DNA from: Plantago ovata
Lineage: Eukaryota; Streptophyta; Magnoliopsida; Lamiales; Plantaginaceae
Assembly (NCBI GenBank): GCA_028274465.1
Contig: CM051455.1
Span: forward strand, 126,515,462 to 126,579,461
Direction: 5' to 3'
DNA length: 64,000 bases
In this document: positions 46,844 to 57,927 of the stretch, piece by piece
How positions within the stretch are numbered: position 1 is the first letter of the stretch
How the letters are laid out: each line of letters opens with the position of its first letter
Position numbers and translations under genes: made by a program
The notes under the pieces: model-generated
The model's input: only the letters and a program-made list of their open reading frames with translations
Database searches by the model: none
What the model was told of the DNA's origin: nothing

Positions 46844-47532
46844 TGTAGAGGTAAAATTCTAGTAAGACGTCAAACGCTCTAAATGATACAAAACACCTCG
46901 AACTATAAAAGAATTACAATGTTCACCAAGTCACCATAATTTAAACATAGTACACGAATCTTTGTCTCAAGCCAGCACCCAAGTGTTTGGATCCTCTCTA
47001 TGTCAAATGGAGTACCTGAGATTAAAAAGGCGCGTGTGTATGTGTGTTTATCTTCGGCTTGCCTAAGTCAAACCGGTATGAGACTTTACTTGGAGGCCCA
47101 ACGTTGACTTTCATGGGCTTGGCCCAAGCCCATTTAGCTGTAGCTTCTTGTGGTACCTAGAAACTTCTACACTTCTCTAAGCTTTTATCTCCTTGTGGTT
47201 GTAATGCGAGTCTTGTCCTGATTCAATTGTAAAGCAAAACAGGCAAGTATTTAAGCTTCGTACTTAGTGAGCTTCGTACATTCTAACCTGTTAAGGACTT
47301 GAGTAATGCCCCTTGTCCTCCTAACTTCTGTTCCGGACCTTCGGATCTCCGCCTCTCTATAGCGGGTTACTTTAACAAACTAGACACATTTGTAAAAGTG
47401 CCCGAGAGGTCGGCATAATTCAAGGTTCAGATGCTTTGGGGTCGCGGCCGGTCCTCAACGCTTGTACTTAGAAAGCCTCATAGTTCGTGTAGGAACGCAC
47501 GTTACGAACTAGACATATTTTTCTTATCAACA
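46844..47532 (-). repeat. Tat element 5' LTR
   Basis: 689 bp with TG/CA ends, followed by ATATT at 47533-47537. It is the upstream LTR because gag-pol reads leftward from it and the primer-binding site abuts its inner edge. Confidence 0.92.
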
Positions 47533-47537
47533 ATATT

Positions 47538-47780
47538 TTTTTTCACCATGCGGTGCAGAGTTTAGACCATGGACTGTGTACGACAATCGTGATACCCATG
47601 ACAGTCATCACTAATCCATGACATGATTCCTGATAGGATTTTGGCTCCCGTGCATTACGAGATTAATTTCATAAGTACATCATAATTTGTTTTCCTTTCT
47701 TTTTCTTTATTTCTTTGTAATAACTGATATACTTATCATTATAAAATAATATATCTGATTAAATTTTACAAAACTTATTT
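47538..47780. other. Spacer between the Tat element and the MULE
   Basis: It continues the sequence interrupted by the Tat insertion (joining 31822). No ORF or repeat is recognised. The right part is AT-rich and runs up to the MULE terminus. Confidence 0.5.
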
Positions 47781-47832
47781 GAGTGAGTCTCTTGAGAGAC
47801 CATCTCTAGATAGAGACCATAGAGACCAATTT
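47781..47832 (+). repeat. MULE left terminal inverted repeat
   Basis: GAGTGAGTCTCTTGAGAGAC starts the block, followed by a second GAGAC set. It pairs imperfectly with 57431-57484. The exact first base is uncertain because no matching 9-bp target duplication was found. Confidence 0.55.
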
Positions 47833-47940
47833 ATATTAACTATAAAACAACCCCAAAACAACTACTAGTTTCTAAAATACCCCACAACCCAACCAAAAGT
47901 TAGAAACCGGGTCAAAATCGGGTTATAACAATATGGATCC

Positions 47941-47948
47941 TATATATA
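47941..47948 (+). promoter_or_regulatory. TATA box of the MULE transposase gene
   Basis: TATATATA follows GGATCC. About 30 bases later a leader exon begins; it ends at 48128 with donor GTAACG, and a leader intron runs to TGTTAG at 48296, immediately before the ATG at 48297. Confidence 0.5.
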
Positions 47949-48296
47949 CCATATACTAACAGCAGAAAACAAACGCGTCGTCATTATCATCGCGAGATTC
48001 TTCCGGTAGAGAGAGAAAACGGCTAGAGAGAGAAACTGCAGCCGACGATCTCCGTCTCGCCGCCGCCACCAATCACCGCCGTTCCACCGCGGAATCACCA
48101 TCAAATCGACTACGTAGCTTCTGTACAGGTAACGTTCATCGTTCTCGTTGTTAAAAAAGCTCATACGTGCATGATTCATCCCATACGTTCGTCGTTCTCA
48201 TTGTTTGTGGTCGCAAGCTTGTTAAAACTGATAGATCGGCATATATATAATTCAATTATGTTAAATTTATACCTGATTTGTTGTATTTGTTGTTAG

Positions 48297-51200
48297 ATGT
48301 TTGATTGTGCAGCAAATCGTGAAGAACCTGTTGCTGGGGATAGTGAACCTGTTGTTCGGGATGATGAACATGTTCCTGATGCTTCAATTCATGTTACCAC
48401 CATTGTTGCAACCACAACGACCTCAAAAACAGGTATATAGGTTGATTTCTGTTGCTGTTAAACGATTTCCATGTTCTGGCAAACTTTATCTATGTTTTAT
48501 AACATTCATATGCTCTGTTCCATGAAATACCTCCGATGTTCTCAGTGCTCTATGTTTTCAGCCGAATTGCCTATGTTCACAGTAGAACATGCCATGTTCT
48601 GAATCTGTATGCCATGTTCTCAATGTTTATGCAATGCTCTGTTTCAGACCAACATGATAACATAAAATTCATGATGAAATAACCTGCAAAAGTATATTCT
48701 ATGTTTCAATAAGTATTGGCTATGTTCCATGAAATACCTCCCATGTTCTCAGTGCTCTATGTTTTCAGCCGAATTGCCTATGTTCACAGTAGAACATGCC
48801 ATGTTCTGAATCTGTATGCCATGTTCTCAATGTTTATGCAATGCTCTGTTTCAGACCAACATGATAACATAAAATTCATGATGAAATAACCTGCAAAAGT
48901 ATATTCTATGTTTCAATAAGTATTAGCTATGTTCCATGAAATACCTCCCATGTTCTCAGTGCTCTATGTTTTCAGCCGAATTGCCTATGTTCACAGTAGA
49001 ACATGCCATGTTCTGAATCTGTATGCCATGTTCTCAATGTTTATGCAATGCTCTGTTTCAGACCAACATGATAACATAAAATTCATGATGAAATAACCTG
49101 CAAAAGTATATTCTATGTTTCAATAAGTATTAGCTATGTTCAATGTAATACTTTCCATGTTGTTAGTGCTCTATGTTTTCAGCCATATTGCCTATGTTCA
49201 CAGTAGAACATGCCATGTTCTAAACTCTTTATGCTATGTTCACCAACATACAGATGCAAGTAATATTAGTGACGATTTTGATGTCCGTGGAAGTTTGAAA
49301 GGCATCACAGGAACTTTTGATGAGTTACATGACTTGTACAAAAGACATGCTAAAAGCGTAGGGTTCTCTTTCAAGAAGGCAACATCTCGTCCTGGAATAG
49401 ATGGCGAAATTCGAGAAAAGTACTTTCTTTGTAGTTGTGCTGGACTTCCAAAAATTGAAAAAAGCCCAATGCTCACACCATCCCCTACAGTGAATGAAGA
49501 AGGTGAAATGATAAAAAAAAAGGCGAAGGCAAAATATTATTATGAAGAAAGATTGCAAAGCACAAATGAGGATCAAGTACTTGTATGACATCAGTAAGTA
49601 TGTGGTTGACACACATATAACTGATCATACCCATAACCTGACAAGACCCCAATGGAGCCACTATCACAGATCTGAACGGAAAATTTCAGGTCAAAAAAGA
49701 ACTTTCAATATTTTTGAATATAATGCCTATGTTATGTTCTTAATATTTTATGTTCTTAATCCATATGTATATTGACTTACAGATGGGAAGGCAGAGATGT
49801 TGGAGATAATGGAAAGAGCTATGCTGAGACCTACAGATGCATTCAACTATATGGTAGAGGTCGCTGGTGGACAAGAGAACGTTGGAAACATCAAACGAGA
49901 CCAGATCAACTACATAACAAGATATAGAACAAAGAAAATGGGTGGTGCAGATGCTCAGAATGTGCTGGATATGCTAAAGCAAAGACAAGAAGAGGATCCC
50001 CAATTTTATTACACCCAAAAGTTTGATGAAAAAGGCAGATTATGCGGCCTATACTGGAGAGACTCTATGATGCAGGTAATGTATATGTTTTATGCAATAT
50101 TATCTATGTTCCAAGTAATAGTTTCTATGTTTTATTCAATATTCACTGGAAATCTGCTTGATATGCCATGCAATTCATATAATCTTTGTCTAATCCATTG
50201 AAAATTGATCTCTGAAGGATGATTATGAACTTTATGGCGATGTAATGATATTCGACACTACCTTCAGAACAAACAAATATGGCTTAATTTGTGCGCCTTT
50301 TGTCGGCGTAAATAACCATTGGAACAATGTTATGTTCGCATGCGCTTTCATTGCAAATGAGAGTGCCGAATCATTTATCTGGCTTATGGAAGAGTTCTTG
50401 AAGTCAATGGGGAAAAAGAAGCCAGTTACAATATTCACTGATCAAGATAAAGCTATATCCAAAGCTATTCTGCAGGTATTTATGTTGTTTGTAATATTTC
50501 CAATGTTCTAAGTAAGATTGACCATGTTGTAGTTAGGATATATTACATGTTCTAAAGTTCCATGTTCACAGTAATACTATCCATGTTCTAAGAAATATAT
50601 GTCATCTTCTCAACTACGCAGGTGTTTGGTGATGAAACAAGACACATACTGTGTTTGTGGCATCTCTACCAAAATGCCATAACTAATGTTGCAAGGCTAA
50701 GGCATGATAGCACTTTCAATGATGCTTTCACTTTGTGCTTATATGGATTCTCCAATGAGGAAGAATTTGAAGAATATTGGGCTGGAATGGTTGATATATA
50801 TGATCTTCAAGATGAGAAATGGTTCAAAAGATTATACACATTCAAGGAAAAGTGGTCCCCTGCACTAAGCAAGACATTCTTCTCAGCCGGCATCCTATCT
50901 TCGCAACGAAGTGAGAGTACAAACAACTCAATTTCATTCAAGTCCAACAAAAACACATCTCTGACGCAATTCTTCAGATTGTTTGATGCCATGATAACCC
51001 GTTGGAGAACAAACGAATCGCTCAAAGAATTCAAGAACTCCTATCAGTCACCAAAAATATATGTGCGTTCCGGCTTAGTGAAACATGCTGCAGAGGTAAA
51101 TAATTTTCAATATACTGCAACATGGGTAATAATATGTTTATATTTTTAGAAACATGGGTAGTATTTCCAGAAACATGGATAGTTTTTACATAAACATGGG

Positions 51201-52071
51201 TAGTATATATTTATGCATATATTTAATTGATGTTCTTAATTTTCAGGTGTATACACTGAAAATTTTCAAGTACTTTCAAAAGGAGTTCAGTATATCATTT
51301 GAAACAAATGCAACATTATCTATGGACTTGGGTGACAAAAAGTTGTATGATGTAATTAAAGAAGACGATTTAGACGATGTTGCAACTGTTATGTTCATAA
51401 AGCACCCAACAGGTCGCATTGAAATCAGTTGTGGATGTAGCCACTTTGAAGAGGTTGGATGGCTTTGCAAGCACTGCCTCCGTATCTTGAATAAGCATGA
51501 TATTAAACGGATTCCTGATGAGTACATCCTCCAACGTTGGACAAAAACATTGAAAGAGAAAGTCTGGGACCGAGTACTCCGTACAAAAAGCACAAATGTT
51601 AATGCAGAGGTAAAACTCTATTTTCTGCATAAGTCCATGTTTCTGGAAATATTGTCTATGTTTTTTAAAAATATGTCCATGTTCTTAAAAATGTTGCAGG
51701 AATGTATTGCTTGGAGACAAAAAATGAACAGGAGGTACACAGAAATGACCTTGAAGTCAGAAGGGAACCAGGAAGCAAGGAAGATTTTGGAAGATGGATA
51801 CAAACGCGACATGGAGGCCATACTAAGTATTATAAATACAACAAAGTTCCCGGAAAGACCACAAGAACAAGCACCCGACAGCCCCAACACTAAACCTGCA
51901 TCGACTAGTGCTGCATCAACTACTACAGAACAACCTATTGTTCTAGACCCACAGATTGCAAGCATGAAGGGGAGGAAGAAAGAAAGATTGAAGAACAAAT
52001 TTGAAAGGAAAGGGAAGAAACCGAAAACAACTGAGTTTGTGGCGCCACCTCCAGACAAATATTTGTTGTGA
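48297..52071 (+). CDS. MULE transposase, FAR1/FHY3-like
   Basis: Coding exons read from splice sites: 48297-48432, 49254-49689, 49783-50075, 50218-50475, 50622-51095, 51247-51609 and 51700-52071. Order: acidic N-terminus; FAR1-type DNA-binding zinc region (ELHDLYKRHAKSVGF, FLCSC, KDCKAQ, DHTHN); MULE transposase core with catalytic residues in IFDTTFRTNKY, TIFTDQD and QRSEST, plus CLWH; SWIM zinc finger (CGCSHFEEVGWLCKHC); basic GRKKERLKNKF tail that could be a nuclear signal. It excises and inserts the element. Exon 2 changes frame at an A9 run (about 49511-49519): the upstream part is in one frame and KKDCKAQ in the next. A one-base slip or a sequencing error would explain this. All other junctions are in phase. 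Introns are filled with the TATGTT word. Confidence 0.85.
48514..49250. repeat. 207-bp tandem repeat in transposase intron 2
   Basis: Three near-identical copies start at 48514, 48721 and 48928, and a diverged partial copy starts at 49135. Each begins TATGTTCCATGAAATACC and contains CCATGTTCTCAGTGCTCTAT, TGCCTATGTTCACAGTAGAA and CATGCCATGTTCTGAAT. Copies differ at only a base or two, so the amplification is recent. The intron (48433-49253) is almost entirely this array. Confidence 0.9.
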
Positions 52072-52553
52072 TTATCGTATTGAGTTTATTTTATTTGTCG
52101 AATATCATATTGTCATGTGAAAATGATATCTAGTTTTTACTTGGAACTTCATTTTTTATGCAGTTAAATGTTCTGGCAAAATTTGTCTATGTTTTAAGAA
52201 GTATTAACCATGTTCCACGCCATAACTTCAATTCTTAATACACTATGTTTTCAGACATATTGCCTATGTTCACTGTAGAACATGCCATGTTCTAAAACCT
52301 ATATCCCATGTTCTAAATCATCAGATAAGAATATGTTAAGAAAAGATGGAAATAAATAGAAGTACAAAGCACTTCTATACAGGGAAGAAAAAAAAATAAC
52401 ATAAGATAACAATTTAAAAAGCGTGCAACATATATTGGATAACATAGAAGAATAATTCTAGAAACATGGAATATATATGGGATAACATAGACAATAATTC
52501 CAGAAACATAGAATAATCAAAAATATCAACAATTCCTACAACAATTTCCAGAA
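52072..52553. other. Spacer between the convergent MULE genes
   Basis: About 480 bases hold the 3' ends of both genes. The left half contains several CATGTTC and CTATGTTTT words like those in the introns; the right half contains the reverse form (AACATAGA). No ORF is supported. Confidence 0.55.
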
Positions 52554-55500
52554 TCAGTAATATTTCCACAATTCCAAAATGTTAAAGCTAACTACAACCA
52601 ATGATATATCCACAATTCCAGAATCACTTCTTTTCCCTCGATTGAATGAAGTACTCATTTTTCGTTTGAAGATGATCGTCATTTGAACTGTCTCACCTTC
52701 GCCCTCATTAACCACTTTCTCCCCAATCTTTTCAGCCTCAACTTTCGACAGTTCTATCGTAGCCTCAAGCTGTTTTGCGTCTTCGGCCTCTAAAGCTAAC
52801 CTTTGTAGTCTCTCCTCTTCTCGTATCTTCTCCTCTTTTTCCATTAATTCCTTTCTAACAGCATCATAAAACTTCATCAACTCAGAATTCAACAGTCGTG
52901 GATTTACACCTCTATACAAAATGGAATCCTTCGTCTTAACAAACTTGTCCACTTTTTTCCGCAAAGATGAACGACACTTGTTTAAATCACTCAAACAAAG
53001 AGAGGCAACAATCTCAGCTCTGAAAACGCGCCTTGCAGCAGGCTAAAAAAACAAAAAAACACAAACAAAACGCTAAGTTAGAACATCTTAGACGAATAAA
53101 AAAATTACCTTAAAATTACAATCAAACTTCTGCCCATAAAACATCTGCATGTGTTTCATCAAATACACACCACAATCATTTGTATCTTTTTCGGTCTTGA
53201 TCCAAGAAAATGCAATTTTCTCAAGCACAAACTCCTTCACCGATTCACCATCAGGGCGATAGTTATTCTTTGTAAGGAAGATGCTGAAATGATGACGCTA
53301 CAAAAAAAAAAGAAACTCAATATATATGTTCAAAAAAATAATACTCTATGTTTTATATAATATACCCTATGTTTTGAAGCATATTGCCTATGTTTACACT
53401 AGAAACTGCTATGTTTTAGAAAATATATTGCCTATCTTTACACTAGAAACTGTTATGTTTTCAAGCATATTGCCTATGTTTTGAAGCATATTGCCTATGT
53501 TTACACTAGAAACTGCTATGTTTTAGAAAACATATTGCCTATGTTTACACTAGAAACTGCTATGTTTTCAAGTATATTGCCTATGTTCTCAAGCATATTG
53601 CCTATGTTTACACTAGAAACTGCTATGTTTTAGAAAACATATTGCCTATGTTTACACTAGAAACTGCTATGTTTTCAAGCATATTGCCTATGTTTACACT
53701 AGAAACTGCTATGTTTTAGAAAACATACCAAGGCCCCAGAGAAGGCGTTGACCCACTCTTCCGAAGTCTCCCTATTGTCAAGATACTGAATCTTCTTCTT
53801 ATCCATATTGACTACATAGCAAGTGTAGTGATCCTCAAACACCAATGGGAAAAAGAACTACAAACAACAAAAAAAATTAAAAAAAATTAAAGAGTAGCAA
53901 GAACTATTATGATCTTAGAAATAATAACAAATATAAACAACAAACATACCATCTTGACAGTCTTCAAGTCAATTAATTTTCTCCCGGGGACTACTTTCAA
54001 GGCATACTCCAACGTTGATTGAAAATCATCAACAAACTGCTGATGACCCCTTTGCTTGTACAATTTTAGTGCTTCATCATCAAATACCTTCGCTAGCATT
54101 GCCCATGGAGTCTGCACATACAAAGATAACATAAAAAAACATTGCACAATACAACAAAAGAGTAGAAAAATAATACAAACAAATTTAAAAGAAAAAAATA
54201 CGAAGCGAAATGCTGGTAGTGAACCACAGACGCTGAGTCTCCCCATCATTCCTTGTAAGCCCCTCACTGTAATTCAGATTTGCAACCCAGCAATCAACAA
54301 CAGAATTCAAAATCTTCGTCTGATAGCACATCGTGCGTATCTCCTCCGCAGAAATCCAAAATGTCCTCGAAAACTTCACAAAATGTTCACACCCATCATA
54401 CCTGTTCATATAAACAGAGTATAAGAACAAAAAACACATAAAAAAGAACGAGGGAACACATAAAAAAAAAAAAAGAACACAAAGTAACCTCGAATTCTCG
54501 GACATGAAAAATGCATAATCCGCAACTTGTTTCCTTAATGTCCTCATGTCCTTCACATACTTGACCATATTCCTCATCATTTTCGAACCCATAACACAAT
54601 CCTCACCAACAGCGCCACAATCATTAATTGTACATCCAAGATAATCAAAACAGAAATCAACAATTACATCAACAGGCCTCAAAACAACATTGTCAGCATC
54701 ATCATCCGTCTTCTCTACACGACCTATAAACTCTACATCAACAGCAGAATCATCAATCACATCAACAGCAGAATCAGCAACAGGCCTCAAAACTATGTTA
54801 TCACCTTCATTGGCTATGTTATCACCATCATGACCTATGTCATCACCAACATTTCCCATCTTCTCCTCCTCATTACCAACTCCAGATTCATCCACTCCAG
54901 TCCCCTTGTTCTCACCACCACCATCTTCATCACTCTCACTGTTATTACCTAAATCAGCAACATCCTTCTCAACTTGCCTCCCTATGCTACACACATCAAC
55001 ATTTTTTTCTACTTTGACAGATTCGAATTCTACCTTATCAATCCCACCATCATCATCAGATACAGAATTTAAATTCTCTTCATCTCCACTTTCACAAAGA
55101 TTTTTCTTAACCCAAGAATCAGGTTGCGACTTAGCATATACTCCCATCATCTTCTCCCTCAATTCATCACAAATCCTATCAACAAACCCGATTAAGATAG
55201 GATCACTCCAACCCTTTTGAGAATCCAAACTCTGTGAAAGTTGTGATAAAGACTTATCACTCCAATCAGGGATCTCGAAGCCAACGTTACCACATTTATA
55301 CATCCTATCAAGATGTGCACGCAATGCAACTTGCTGATCCTTCATGTACAGCTCCCAAGACTTCTCAGCAGTCTACAAAACAAAAGGCTAGTCAGAAACA
55401 TATAAAACTATGTTCTAAACATTAAGTCCTATGTTTTTAAAGAAAAGGCCTATGTTCTGAATAATGTTAAAAAATAAAATAAAAACAGCATAAAAAAATA

Positions 55501-57013
55501 AACTCACCATAACAGAACCTTCAACAGGCTGCTTCTTTTTCTTAAGCTTGTCAGGAGGAATATAGAATACTGGACCATCACCAACCCTTATTTTGTTAAT
55601 AGGATAACACTTATCACGGGTCGTCTTCCCAAAACCTCCATGTTTTCGCTCATAAGCAATTCTATCCCCAATGATTTCATCTGTCCAATGCCTACACAAT
55701 GGAACAACAGTAGAAGCACTTTCTCCACAATATATGTACCTATGAAGGTAGCAATACACGAGCACCATCACACAACCACTAACAATGCAATAGTCGTTTG
55801 TTTTAGACTTCAATGTCTTAACAGCTTTTTGAAGTCTGTCAACAACAAACGCACACCAATCATACATCTGGATCTTACTCACATCTTGAACAGAAACCAA
55901 CAGTTTCTGATCCACAAAAGCAGCAGGGGTCGGCGACAAGAAGTAACCACATACGTATAAAACAAAAAGTCGCTTGAATTCTTCTCCACCATCAGTCAAC
56001 TCCTTCAAACGCTTCTTAACACACGTAAGCTTTACTTCCTTCATTCTTTTTTTACCACTTTTATCAATATGGCCTTTAATGTCAGCCCCCCAATTCATGC
56101 AACTACGTACAAACTCATCCCTCAAATCAGCATCAACTTTATTACCCCCATGCTGAAAGCTCATTGGAACTTCAACGTCCGGATTACGCGGAAGCATGAA
56201 CTGATCAAACACATCATCACCACAAATGGGAATCTTAGCATCGCCAATGGTGATATGATAACAATCAGAATCGAGAAAATTAACCAACCACGGAGTTAAA
56301 AGCCGAGGGACAGATTCAGCAGCCATCATACCCAACCCACCAAATCCAATCTCTTCAACATCCCTCTTCTGCGCCAAAGTTAAAGATTCCATCAACTCCT
56401 TTACCTTCTTTGGCTGACAAGGAGTCACCATCATCTTAAAAATAACACCGTCATCCCTTTCAACACGGATATAATTAAGCTTTCCTTCTTCTCCAGGTCC
56501 CAAATCTTGAAGTCTAAATATCTTCCCAGAATTATGCCTAGATTTCTTCTCTGCCACTACATATGCAAACATAAGACAAATTAAGAACATATACAGAACA
56601 TGGACAATAATGTACAAAACATAGACAGTAGATGAACAAAACATAGACAGTTAAAAAAAAAACACAACCAACATAGAAAATTATGTACAATACATTGCTT
56701 CTCTGCCACCATATCTATATGCAAACATAAGACAAATTAAGAACATATACAGAACATGGACAATAATGTACAAAACATGGACAATAAATAAACAAAACAT
56801 GGACAGTTAATAAAAACAAAAACACAAAACAAAAGTGCAGAAAAACCTACCTGAAACACTAGATATTTTAGTTTTCTTCTCAGGCGAAATGTTTGCACCA
56901 CTACTACTTGACTTCGTTTTCTTCTCCGGCGAACACAAAGCACTAATTCTAGGTGATTTCCGTGTTGGATTGTTCACCTCACCCAGCTTCCTCTTACCAC
57001 GAACACCATCCAT
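52554..57013 (-). CDS. C48 (ULP1-like) cysteine protease gene of the MULE
   Basis: Exons on the minus strand: 57013-56851, 56556-55508, 55372-54489, 54401-54202, 54111-53950, 53857-53729, 53297-53109 and 53042-52554. A leader exon ends at 57140 and its intron ends at 57035. The N-terminus is basic with PEKKTK repeats, then comes a domain of about 350 residues seen in MULE-linked ULP genes, a long acidic linker, and the peptidase. Catalytic residues are visible: His in FEDHYTCYVVN, Asp in QYLDNR, Cys in NDCGVYLMKHM. C48 enzymes cleave SUMO or related conjugates. A coiled, Glu-rich tail follows. The junction between the fourth and fifth exons is out of phase by one, with no alternative GT donor that repairs it, so one frame break is likely. 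Otherwise the gene is remarkably intact. Confidence 0.8.
53341..53728. repeat. 44-bp-type array in a protease intron
   Basis: Units of the form CATATTGCCTATGTTTACAC-TAGAAACTGCTATGTTTTAGAAAA repeat about seven times with some units shortened. The array fills the intron between the His/Asp exon and the Cys exon of the protease gene. It has the same TATGTT core as the transposase introns. Confidence 0.8.
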
Positions 57014-57430
57014 ATCAACTAACAAAAGAGACACACTGTAAACGAACGAACAGAGATGAGAGAAATTACGAAAATTCAACCACAAAAAAAAACCCTAAAA
57101 TATCGAATCAAAACCGTAAAAAAAGAGGAGAAAACTTACGATATCAACTGGAAAACGTCGAAGAAGTTGAAGACACCGTCAATTGCACAAGAAATCCACG
57201 ATCTACGACGGAGAAACGAAGAAGAACGAACAGAGATGGATGGAGATCGACGGAGAAAACGACCGAAACAGAGAAAAGGAGAAAACGAAGAATACGGACG
57301 GAGAAAACGATGGAGAGCGAGAGATTTTGTGAAGTCGGGTTATTAAACTCGGGTCTTATTAAGTCGGGTTTAGTAAATTCGGGTCGGGTGAGGATCCGCG
57401 AAAATTTGAAGGAGGATGGTAAATTGCAAA

Positions 57431-57484
57431 TTAGTCCTGTCTCTCTATAAGTTAAAAAGAGACGGTGTCTTATGAGACTTTGCG
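57431..57484 (-). repeat. MULE right terminal inverted repeat
   Basis: Read on the minus strand it gives AAAGTCTCATAAGACACCG and then TCTCT...ATAGAGAGAC, the counterpart of the left end with several differences. Beyond it lies a T-rich flank. Confidence 0.55.
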
Positions 57485-57781
57485 TTTTTTCTTCCCCTTT
57501 TTTTGTTTTTCTTTTATGTGTATCAAGTTATTTGGGAGTTGAAAATTGGAATACGTCTTCTATCTTGGAGTTATTACTTTGGTTTTAGTAGTAAATGCAT
57601 ATTTATTTATTGGGCTTGTTTTGGAATAATAAATTAGAGCTATTAATAAATGTGAGTTGACTCTTGCCTAATTGCCTAATTGGAATGTGCAAAGATAATT
57701 AATTAATTACTCCATTTATCTTATAAATAATGATTGAGTTGTTTTAATTATCCTTTTGATTACTGAAAACAGAACTATAAA
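57485..57781. other. AT-rich spacer right of the MULE
   Basis: No ORF or recognisable repeat. It leads into the hAT relic whose first exon starts at 57782. Confidence 0.45.
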
Positions 57782-57927
57782 ATGAGCCAACCAGTGGACG
57801 AACATGAGGCTGAACAGGGGAAGCCGCTCTGGAAATTTGTGAAAGTGCTTGATAAAATAGGTGCTCGTGGAGTAGTAAAATGGGAGTGTAATTATTGTCA
57901 AGTTACAAGATCAACAACATATACAAG
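57782..57927 (+). pseudogene. Relic of another hAT transposase: BED zinc-finger exon, left part
   Basis: The frame reads GKPLWKFVKVLDKIG ... WECNYCQVTRSTTYT, a BED-type zinc-finger start as in many plant hAT transposases. It is cut by the hAT insertion at 57928. On the far side (61691-61835) the text resumes with GTGAGG, then HLLKIADSGI, and soon LEDVGELEVTQLSLDEPDLE and a stop. The zinc finger's end is thus joined almost directly to a C-terminal-like tail. In-frame stops occur after the insertion site (TGA in place of a codon before HLLK, and another after GIWFT). Most of the transposase body is missing: an internally deleted relic. Confidence 0.6.

Larger units (their letters stand above)
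31828..47532 (-). mobile_element. Ty3-type LTR retrotransposon of the Tat lineage, fossil
   Basis: The LTRs at 31828-32681 and 46844-47532 both run TGTAGAGG...ATCAACA and are flanked by the duplication ATATT (31823-31827, 47533-47537). On the minus strand are gag, protease, RT, two RNase H-like domains and integrase. RT before integrase marks it as Ty3, and the second RNase H marks the Tat branch. A TGGCGCCGTCTGTGGG primer site abuts the right LTR. Between pol and the left LTR lies an extra ORF region on the plus strand, a known Tat trait. The LTRs differ by about three percent over the shared part, suggesting roughly two million years. The copy is broken at perhaps ten or fewer places and hosts a nested solo LTR (35116-37190). 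Confidence 0.93.
47781..57484. mobile_element. Two-gene Mutator-like element (MULE), about 9.7 kb
   Basis: The left end reads GAGTGAGTCTCTTGAGAGAC followed by CATCTCTAGATAGAGAC. The right end read inward gives AAAGTCTCATAAGACACC and GTCTCT..., an imperfect inverted repeat of the GTCTCT type seen in plant MULEs. Inside are a FAR1-type transposase gene (plus, 48297-52071) and a C48 ULP1-like protease gene (minus, 52554-57013). They converge with about 480 bases between stops. Each starts with a non-coding exon and a leader intron. Plant MULEs carrying ULP1-like genes (for example Kaonashi) are known. Target duplications could not be identified with confidence, and each gene shows one apparent frame break, so activity today is doubtful but decay is slight. 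Confidence 0.8.

Noticed and set aside
53341-53728. Regularly spaced repeat resembling a CRISPR array
   Set aside because: Plant nuclear context, repeats without unique spacers of constant length, and location inside an intron show it is a minisatellite.
47772-57493. Nine-base target duplication for the MULE
   Set aside because: AACTTATTT on the left and a T-rich run on the right do not match; shifting the ends by a few bases did not help.
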